64,000 nucleotides of DNA from Tetrastigma voinierianum (taxonomy: Eukaryota > Streptophyta > Magnoliopsida > Vitales > Vitaceae): assembly GCA_016808115.1 (NCBI GenBank), contig JAEQBH010003962.1:124001-188000 (forward strand). Reading direction: 5' to 3'. Shown piece by piece: positions 56,411-64,000 of this stretch (within the stretch, counting starts at the first letter, position 1; every line of letters begins with the position of its first letter). The position numbers and the translations under genes are program-made. The notes beneath the pieces are model-generated. The model was not told where the DNA came from. It worked only from the letters and a program-made list of their open reading frames with translations, and made no database searches.

Positions 56411-59400
56411 TGTGGACCCTACCCGATCCACGGGCCGGTGCGACTCGCTTTTAAATGGAAGGAAAATGTGGGTTGATTTTCGAATTTTAGAAAATCCGTC
56501 CCCGAGGAGGACAGTTTTTCCTTGGAGTCGCCACTTACTTTTTGTTGTTATTTTATAAAGGGGAAAACCAAGTAAGAACAAAAACTGATGACTCCCGGTA
56601 TGGAAAAGCGGTCTGCGAAAACTAGATTTAAGATCGGGGTCGGATTACCTATCGGGAAAGGTACCTCGTATGGGTAGCACCCCTCTGAGCCGGAACTCGG
56701 TCTACTAGTGAATTGGGTATGTAGGGCATATGGGTCACATATCGGATAGTCTCCTAGGCTAAGGCTTATCTGACTTCGTCGGACCAGCCTGGTGGTATCT
56801 AGCATGCTTAAAACACTTCGACGAAAGAGCGAATGGCGTGTACTATGGTCCTGGCCACAGCTTCTATCGAGTTGTGACAAACATAGCAAGCATGCATGTA
56901 CCCAAACACAAAGCATCCATGTGAAATTCATTACCCGACATTAAAGCACACATACATGGTTCCTAGCCATGTACATAAAAATTAGATCAAGAGCTCAAAT
57001 CATCACAAATGTAAAATCGAGCACCATATACGCATATGAGAAACAAATACCAGCGCTAAGCATGTACTCGAGTCCCTAGCCATACTGAGGAATAGGTAGA
57101 GACAAATAGTACATCATACATCATGCATTTAAAACCAAATATTGGATCCCTGCCCAAAGAAAAGGAAGCGAAATTTGAAAGGAGGTAAGTGGTTTGCTTA
57201 CTTTAGCACACATTCCCTTTAAAATCCTACAAACCAAACCATACTTACAAATCCCACATTGCCCACTACCCCCACTTTGTTCAAACCGAAACTGAACTCA
57301 AACCCTAAAGTTAGCCTACAGGTTCTTTGGGGCAACTAAGAGCACGCCATAATAGATTCGGGACTGAAACATGCTAAAATAGAAATTTGCCCATGAAGGT
57401 ATCTTACTAACAGTTGAAATCGGTTCTCCAACAAGATCCAAACGATTGAAAATTTCACAGAAACTTTGTTAGAAAATTCCTCGCCGGGGTAAAGAATCCA
57501 AAAAATAGCAGTGCAATTCGACTACGAATGACCAAGAACCAATATAAACAAAGCAAAGTACCCAAACTGCCATTTCGGAAAACCTAACCCAATGAACCGG
57601 CTGGTTCGGTTTCCCAACCTGTATAGACTGTTGAGAAAAGATCTCAAACTTGTCAGAACTTTTCTCACATAGTCAGGAATCTAACAAGACAAGCGGGTGC
57701 AATTGATGAATGACCAAGAACCAACACAAACAAAGCAAACTACCCAAACTGCCATTCCGGAAAACCTAACCCAATGAACCGGTTCATTTGGTTTCCCAAC
57801 CAGTCTAGACTATTGAGAAAAGATCTCAAACTTGTCAGAACTTTTCTCACAAAGTCAGGAATCTAACAAGACAAACGGAGTGCAATTCCGACTCCGAATG
57901 ACCAAGAACAAACACAAACAAATCAAACTACCCAAACTGCCATTCCGGAAAGCCCTAGCAATGAACCGGCTCATTCGGTTTCCCAACCAGTCTAGACTAT
58001 TGAGAAAAGATCTCAAACTTGTCAGAACTTTTCTCACAGAGTCAGGAATCTAACAAGACAAACAGAGTGCAATTCCGACTCCGAATGACCAAGAACCAAC
58101 ACAAACAAGCGGACTACTAGCGCTTTTTCTAAAACTAAACTTCATGAACCAACTGATCCGGTTTCCTTACCAGTTGAGCCGGTGGGAACAATTCTCAAAA
58201 TCGGTCAGAACCTTCCTCAAGGAGTTATGAATCTAAAAAAACTAACGGTGATTGATTCTCAGCTCGAATGAGTGAGAACCAGCAAAACAATCAGTTGTTT
58301 TCTAAAAGCAGGGACTGCCAGTGAAGCATTTGACGGCTCTCACGTATGGCGCGTGAAAACCGGTTCAAATGGTTGAGGAAAAACATAAAAATTTAGTCAG
58401 AATATCCCTTAAAAGAATAGAGTGGAGCCACGGTCTATTTGCTTACCTTTCCACAAAGCATGAAAAGAAACCAAGATAAGCATCAAGAGAAAAATCATCG
58501 AATGTCGTCAGAGCCAGGAAAGTGTCCCTCAAAAAGGTCCGCTGCTTTGATCTTTCTGCTCCTTTTGTACGATTCCCACCTCGGCCTCTGAGCCTGGTGT
58601 TTTCCACCTTCCAAGCTTTGGAGAGAAGCTCAATCAGTCTCGGAATTAGCTCCTGATAACTCCCTCACTCATTTTCCATGCAAAATTTGAAAATCTTAAG
58701 TTTTCGACTTGCTTCCTCTAGTATCCACATGGTTCATGGTGGAGCTACATGTAACCAAGCCAAGGCCCAAAATGGACCCACAATACTGCCCATGGTCGAG
58801 CTGGAGCTTATGGGCCCGAACCATATTGGATTTGGGCTCCAATCCTAAAAACGACTCTCCACACAAAAATTTGGCCTGGAGCTAACTGTTAGACAGATGC
58901 GACCAATCAGACGGTTAAGGAAAATTATGAAATTTTGTGAATGTTCCTGAAAAATTAGAGACCAAAAAAAAAAAAAAACGGTGCACCATTCCAAGTCTGG
59001 ATGAGGGAGATATGATGAAACAAGGAGGAGTGCTCACCCAAATCACCCGAAAAAAAAAACAGTGTTGTATACGTACTGCCTTGATGAACTAGTCAAACCG
59101 ATTGGTCAACTATTTGACAAAAGAATTATGAATTTTCAACATAAACCTCCTTGGCTAATAAGGAATCCAACAAATAAGCATTGAACAATTACGAGTTCGG
59201 ACGAGGGAGATATGATCGAAACAGCTCAAGTGCTCGAATTTGACATACTCTAATAAACTTTGATTGAGCTAAAACCTAGAGGGATTTACGCAGCTACTAT
59301 GTACGATGCCAATAACTAAAAAAAAAAAGCCACGATGGCACTATAAAGTGAACTACATATGCACTCCAACGGATCCACATACAAGCCACGAGGCTTAGAG

Positions 59401-59501
59401 ACGGACTAAACCTAAAGGGCTAATGGTGTTATATGAGGAACGATGGGTGAGTGTGACACCCATAGGATAAATCACTGAGTGTTGAGGCAAAATTGAGAAT
59501 A
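56411..59501. mobile_element. Unclassified 3.1-kb insertion U, target duplication CGAGG
   Basis: It starts TGTGGACCC and ends GAGAATA. CGAGG is exact on both sides (56406-56410; 59502-59506), and removal restores the gag reading SMAEVLAKAEKY. The 5-bp duplication and TG start suggest a solo LTR or other LTR derivative, but the end is TA, not CA. The left part holds CCCCGAGGAGGACAG and GGAGTCGCCACTTAC, which recur in plant genomes next to unclassified LTRs as I recall. A tandem array lies at 57430-58330. No coding sequence. Confidence 0.7.
57430..58330. repeat. Tandem array, about 185-bp period, in U
   Basis: Unit marks GTGCAATTCCGACTCCGAAT and GACCAAGAACCAA recur at about 57510, 57695, 57880, 58068 and, diverged, 58246 (steps 185, 185, 188 and 178). 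Each unit holds ACCCAAACTGCCATTCCGGA, AATGAACCGGCT and AGAAAAGATCTCAAACTTGT. Traces of further decayed units occur near 58890 and 59090-59200. Confidence 0.85.
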
Positions 59502-60220
59502 CGAGGTGCTCGCAAAAGCGGAGAAGTACATCAATGGAAGAAGCTCATATCGAAAGGGAGCTCAGCCACCCATAAAGAAAAGCGGGACGGACGACGCGGG
59601 GCGGAGCCCCAAAGACAAAGCGGCAGGGAGGGTCTCCCGAAGAAAGATGGAGAAGCGGTCCCGAAGCCTTGAAACACCGAGAGATCGTGCGGGCCCACCT
59701 CGGCTCGAGGAGGCCAGCAGCGTTATTCACCTCGGCGGTTCGCATAACGACCTCGGTATCTCGAGTCTGCTTGGCGAAGTGCGAAGCGAACAATTCTTGG
59801 TGGCTGACTCAAATGGTCAGATCATACAAGAGACAACACGGGGTATTGCGAGTTCCATAGGGACTACGGGCACATACGGATGATTGCACTCTGATTTCGA
59901 AGGAAATCGAGTACTTAATACAACGTGGGTATCTCAGGTCTTCATAGCCCACGAAAATCAGCTACCGATCGGGCTGAACCGGGCCCCTCTCGGCCACCAC
60001 CACCACCTTGACGGACAACCTTCGGCCTGCTTGACCTCTAAGGGAAATCCACGTGATCTCGGGAGGATTTGTAGGAGGAGGGGAATCCATTTCGACCTGG
60101 AAGGCCCATCACCTGACATCAAGTCGGCGAGTAGTGGAAGTACAATTTGTCCAGCGCACCCGGCTCAACACGTCCATAACGTTCTCGACTCGGATACGGA
60201 GGATGCAGCGCGGGACTGAC
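59502..60220 (+). pseudogene. Gag of G, second part
   Basis: EVLAKAEKYINGRSSYRKGA is followed by a Lys/Arg-rich stretch (59550-59700), and RTRLNTSITFSTRIRR-type frames near 60150. The protease motif starts just after. Frame 59506-59883 is open for 125 codons. Nucleocapsid region with no clear zinc knuckle. Confidence 0.65.
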
Positions 60221-60224
60221 CCCC

Positions 60225-60560
60225 TTGGTAATTCAAGCAGTTGTGGCCAACAAAACGGTCCATCGAGTCCTAGTTGACAACGGGAGTTTAGCTGACATCA
60301 TCTTCGCCTCGGCCTTCGATAAGATGGGCATCGGAAGGGAGAGAATGGAACCCGTCAGCACCCATTTGCGAGGATTCTCCGGAGAAAAAGTATTACCCTT
60401 GGGCTCAATACAACTAGTGCTCACCTTGGGAGATCCCCCATGCCAGGCAACGTCGACAGCGAGATTCCTCGTTGTAGATGCCCCATCTGCCTATAATATG
60501 TTGTTAGGCGGACCTGCCGATCACGATAAAAGCCATTCCTCGAAACACCGCATGATCCAA
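60225..60560 (+). pseudogene. Protease of G
   Basis: VANKTVHRVLVDNGSLADII carries the aspartic protease motif DNGS (D-S/T-G variant usual in Tat). Then FDKMGIGRERMEPVSTHLRG, VLPLGSIQLVLTLGDPP and FLVVDAPSAYNMLLGGP. The frame stays open for 116 codons and departs from the family after NMLLG. Cleaves the element polyprotein. Confidence 0.85.
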
Positions 60561-60627
60561 GTTTTCTCTTTGTAGCGAGTACAGGAATGGTTCGAGAACC
60601 AGGAGTGGCGAGTGCTACTCAGCATCC

Positions 60628-61600
60628 ATGAAGCAAAGCGTCGATAGCATATACTTGGGCGGAGCTCGACATGCGCGTAGTGCTTTCGCTGACTTGAGCC
60701 CTCAAAGAAATTTGGAGAACTTTGTATCGTTGGATGACGACCTTGAACACCTCGCCTACATCGGCTCCAAGCTAGCAGAGGCCCTCAAAAGCCCTTTCAC
60801 CCATATTTTGAGACAAAACAAAGATGTCTTCGCGTGGAAGCAGGCCGACATGGGAGGGGTGACCTGATAATCACCGCATGGTGAGCGTCGGCACATCCTT
60901 ACAGCCCGGTCAGACAAAGAGGAGGGCTTGGCACGGGAAGGCAGCGATCAACGAGGAGGTCGGCAAACTCCTCCAGGCCGGGGCAATCAGAGAAGTGGAA
61001 TATCCTGAGTTGTTGGCCAACGTCGTACTGGTCAAAAAAGCGAACGGCAAGTGGCGACTCTGCGGGACTTCGCGGCGTCAGCAGGCATGCCCAGCGAGTT
61101 TCTCTTTACGCGAATCGACCTCATAGTGGATCTGCCACTTTGCGGCCATGAACTACCAGTTTTATGGATGCCTTCTCGGCTACAACGGTCAGCATGGACC
61201 CGGGCGACCGAAAAAGGCCTCGTTCGTCACGGCGAGAACTATTGTTATCGTGTGATGCCGTTTGGGCTCGAAGCAGCGGGGCTACCTATCAAGGCGATGA
61301 AACGGGATGTTCCAAAGTAGATAGGAACAACCGTAGGAAGTGTACATAGATGACATCTTCATTAAAATCCCCTCTTTGCCAAGCTCCACATAGCTCATAC
61401 ATCAGGCGTTCGGATCCACGAGAGAGTCTGACATGAGCTGAATCCGGCCCGTGCGCCCGGATTATCAACCGGGGAAAATTCCTAGGTTTCATAGTCAACA
61501 GCAGAGGTGAGGCAAATCGAAAAAATAAAGGTTGTGCTTTCGACATGCCATCGCCCTCGGGCATAAGGAGGTCCGTCGACGGAGGATTCTTTGCTTTAAG
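60628..61600 (+). pseudogene. Reverse transcriptase of G
   Basis: N-terminal: LDDDLEHLAYIGSKLAEALK and NKDVFAWKQADMGGV (60730-60867). Palm: KLLQAGAIREVEYPELLANV with VLVKKANGKWRLC (60965-61065), MDAFS near 61165, NYCYRVMPFGLE (61235-61275), and catalytic YIDD at 61343-61354, followed by IFIKI. FLGFIVNSRGE near 61480 is the thumb. Several one-base losses, for example after KWRLC. Confidence 0.85.
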
Positions 61601-61619
61601 CGGTCGTATCCGGGGCTAG

Positions 61620-62400
61620 TGATAAGTGTCGGCCTTTCTTCCGAGAAGTTTTGAAGAAGGCCTTTCCAATGGGATTCAAAGAGTGCGAAGAAGCAATCTC
61701 GGCGTGAAAACATGTTGAGCTCCTCCCGCCGCCCATTACAGTGGCCCCGTGAAGGGGAGCTCCTCACTCTATACTTAGTTGTTTCAGACTTCTCGACCAG
61801 CGTTGTCCTCGTCGGGGACAAAGGCAAGTCTGACACAGTTTACTATTGCGTAGAGCTGCGAGAGGAGGGGAAAGGTATCCCAAGGATGGAAAAACTAATC
61901 TTGCGTGGTAACCACGGCTCGAGCTCAGCCCTTGCTGAGCTCATGCCATAGAAGTTCCAAGCCTCCGATGAAGCAAGTGTTGCAAGCCGAGACCCGGGGA
62001 AGGGCGGTAAGTAGGCCATAGAGCTAAGCGAGTTCGAGCACCCGAGATATAAGCAGCGCAATAAAGGCGGGTCTTAGGAGATTTCGTCATAGAATTCATC
62101 TCGGTAGAGCTGCAGGGAACGCTCAACGTAGATCTCCACTATCTTGGAAACTCTGCGTAGATGAGGCCCTGGCTTGCACAAAGACGGAGTAGGTCTAATC
62201 CGACCTCCCGGAAAGGAATAGATATTAAATGCAGCTCGAGATTCAAATTCCAAGCCTCCAACAACGAGGCGAATGTGAGGCTATCATAACGGGCCTCGAC
62301 CTCGCCCCGTGCTTGAAATTGACCCCGGCAGAGGTCTCTGGCTGACTCAGTTGGTAGTAAAAGACCAATAAAGATACCTATGAGGCTAAAAAAGTGAAGA
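61620..62400 (+). pseudogene. RNase H region of G
   Basis: ELLTLYLVVSDFSTSVVLVG (about 61757-61816) has the first Asp of the Tat RNase H. PRMEKLILRGNHG (61880-61925) resembles the Glu helix. Further on, frames near 61990-62290 (SELSEFEHPRY-like, SRFKFQASNNEA) correspond to the duplicated second RNase H of Tat elements. Badly broken. Confidence 0.6.
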
Positions 62401-62429
62401 ATGATCCTATGCCTCAAAAAGTGCAGGAT

Positions 62430-63529
62430 TTAATGAAAAAGTTAGTCTTGGTCGGTCGGACATATCCACAAGAGCAGAGAATTCAAAATCATTGAGTGCA
62501 TGTGGGGAAAAGACAAGCGACTATGTGCTAAGGAAGTACATGAAGGTATCACGAAATCATAGACTCGGGCATTAGTAGGGAATGTCTTAGAAATGAGGAT
62601 ACTCTTGGCCCACAATGCTCGAGGCGACCGACCTAGTTAGGAGATCTGGTCTTGCCCGGGAGCATGCCATCGCCTCCCATCCCAGGCCTTGACATCAATC
62701 AAGCCCTGGCCTTTCCAATAGTGGGTTTTGGACGTGCGGGACCTCGCCCATTGGGAGGGCCAATCTTGATTCATCATCGTTGCGTAGATTACTTCACCAA
62801 GTGGAATTTGGTCGAGACAGCAGCCCTGATCACGGAACAAAAGATATACAATTTTGTGTGGCGGAGCCATAATATGCCGGGTTTGGTATCCCAGAGCCAC
62901 ACAGTATCAGACAATGGAAAGCAATTTGACAACACCAAGTTCAGAGATTTTGTCTGAGCTCGGAATTAAGAATTATTACTCGTCGACACATCCATGATCT
63001 AATGGTTAGGCGAAGTCACCATCAAAACCCTTAAGACAGCACTGAAGACCAAGTTGGCAGACCTGAAAGGCAAATGGGTAGAATACCTCCCCGAGGTGTT
63101 ATGGGCTTACAGAACTACTCGCAAGTCGACAGCCCGAAGCCCATTCGCTAGCCTTTGGTGCGAAGCGTTAGCCCGTCAGTCGGGTTAAAGTCCCAAGGAT
63201 CGAGTTGGCAACAGTGGAACATAATGACGAGGCTCCTTTAAATTTGGACCTCTTAGATGAAAAGCGTGAGCGAGGTCTAAGGCGCCGCAGTGCAAAGGAA
63301 GACGGCGAGGTATTATAACCAAAAGGTCAAACCCAAGAGCTACATGCCAGGTGACCTAGTGCGGCTGACAAGGAAGAATCCGGTAGCGTGGAAACTAGGC
63401 TGGCCCCGGGAAGGCCTATATCATATCCCGCGTCATCGGGCCCAGGAGGCGATTCTGACTCCAGACGGAGGGAGGAAAAATTCTCGCCATGCTTGGAATC
63501 ACGAACACCTTAAGCATTTTTATCAGTGA
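62430..63529 (+). pseudogene. Integrase of G
   Basis: Zinc-finger remnant near 62580-62640. Core 62690-63130: IKPWPFQ, VDYFTKWNLVETAALITEQK with its Asp partners, then HTVSDNGKQFDNTKFRDF (second Asp, 62907-62957). The Glu helix region is near 63000-63040 (AKVTIKTLKTALKTKLADLK, with the Glu codon lost or changed). EYLPEVLWAYRTTRKSTARS follows at 63080-63140. The tail YYNQKVKPKSYMPGDLVRLT ends HLKHFYQ at 63529. Confidence 0.8.
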
Positions 63530-64000
63530 ACCTCGATTTGTAATCTTCGTAGGCATTATCGATTTTTGGGGATGGCCCGATTTGAGCGTTTCTTGGTTAT
63601 TTACTATTAGAGCGTCTCAAACAGCTCAGACATAGAATGATCAGAAAAATTACATACAACAGAATGTGAAAGTTCATGATCAAAAAAGGAAAAGTCTCTC
63701 TTTATTCCAATCAAATTACATTCAATTACAATCAGTAGTGTCATCTATTACACCTCGGAAGTACATAGTACAAGCGGTTCCTCAGCAAAAGCCTCAAGAA
63801 GGAAGAGGAAAGAGGCGAGATGAAAATAAAGAAGAAGAAACGAGGTGGAAAAGGAAGAAGAACAGAGAGGTGGAAAAGGAGAAGAGAGGAAAAAGGGATG
63901 GAAAGAGTTTGTACGAAAGAAGGAAGGAAAAGAATTGAGATGTGGAAGAGAAAGAAGAAAGGAAGGAAGAAGATGAAAGAGAAGAAGAAAGAGAAGAAAG
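63530..64000 (+). other. 3' untranslated region of G, ending in a GA-rich tract
   Basis: No coding sequence is seen in 63530-63800. From about 63800 to the edge the strand is almost all purine (GAAGAAGAAAC, GGAAGGAAGAAG). It may be a low-complexity part of the 3' region of G. The 90-codon frame at 63666-63938 is a product of this bias. Confidence 0.4.

Larger units (their letters stand above)
54702..64000 (+). mobile_element. Tat/Retand-like element G, truncated by the window edge
   Basis: 5' LTR 54702-55433, gag split by U, protease, RT, RNase H, integrase to 63529, then a 3' untranslated region. Wording (VLVDNGS, MDAFS, EVLWAYRTTRKST, HLKHFYQ) is typical of the Retand side of the Tat lineage. 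GC-richer than its surroundings. All genes are broken by many one- and two-base losses and stops. The 3' LTR is not in the window. Confidence 0.8.

Noticed and set aside
857..63529. Endogenous pararetrovirus
   Set aside because: All RT-bearing blocks have Ty3/gypsy order with gag, integrase or LTRs; no movement- or coat-protein-like sequence was seen.
63800..64000. Coding sequence in the purine-rich right edge
   Set aside because: Low-complexity GA tract gives open frames by composition.

Overview
The window is nuclear DNA of a flowering plant, most probably a eudicot. It is an ordinary heterochromatin-like tract in which almost every base belongs to decayed, mutually nested transposable elements. 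The evidence is Ty3/gypsy elements of the Tat, Athila-like and Tekay/Del-like chromovirus types, a CACTA transposase, a plant mobile domain gene, primer-binding sites for initiator tRNA-Met and tRNA-Asp, short intron-bearing plant gene structure, a tRNA-type SINE and a hAT-like MITE. I do not recognise the species. No intact host gene, rRNA, tRNA or CRISPR array was found. All element genes carry stops and frameshifts.

Layout. 1-851: end of an unrelated LTR on the minus strand. 852-21849: a Tat-type element (T) on the plus strand, with a gag remnant, a foreign Tekay LTR/protease/RT block in place of its own PR-RT-RH, an integrase, tandem repeats, an Athila-like solo LTR (S, 5500-7292), an antisense multi-exon plant mobile domain gene (about 10480 to 7700), a polypurine tract and a 3' LTR. 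That LTR was split by a complete minus-strand Tekay element (D, 12238-21498, target duplication AAAGT). 21850-31619: Tekay-family solo LTRs E1, F1, E2 and F2 separated by an AT-rich duplicated segment, a SINE and a second SINE candidate. 31620-33301: AT-rich sequence with no clear gene, a MITE and a tandem duplication. 33302-49316: chromovirus-like element A (target duplication ACTTG) holding solo LTR H and Athila-like non-autonomous element B (36133-46497, AGACT). B in turn holds solo LTRs F3 (CATTA) and F4. 49317-53423: a CACTA TNP2 transposase gene. 53424-54701: start of solo LTR F5. 54702 to the right edge: a Tat/Retand-like element G whose gag is split by a 3.1-kb unclassified insertion U (CGAGG) with a roughly 185-bp tandem array.

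Most nesting calls rest on 5-bp target site duplications read directly, and in several cases on the host sequence becoming continuous again across the insertion. The observations most worth a second look are: an intron-containing antisense plant mobile domain gene carried between the integrase and 3' LTR of T; arrays of short family-specific dyad-symmetric words placed 40-290 bp upstream of the TATA box in five unrelated LTR families; a tandem array of primer-binding-site/LTR-end units at the right terminus of S; and a gag-(LTR-PR-RT)-int chimera inside T.
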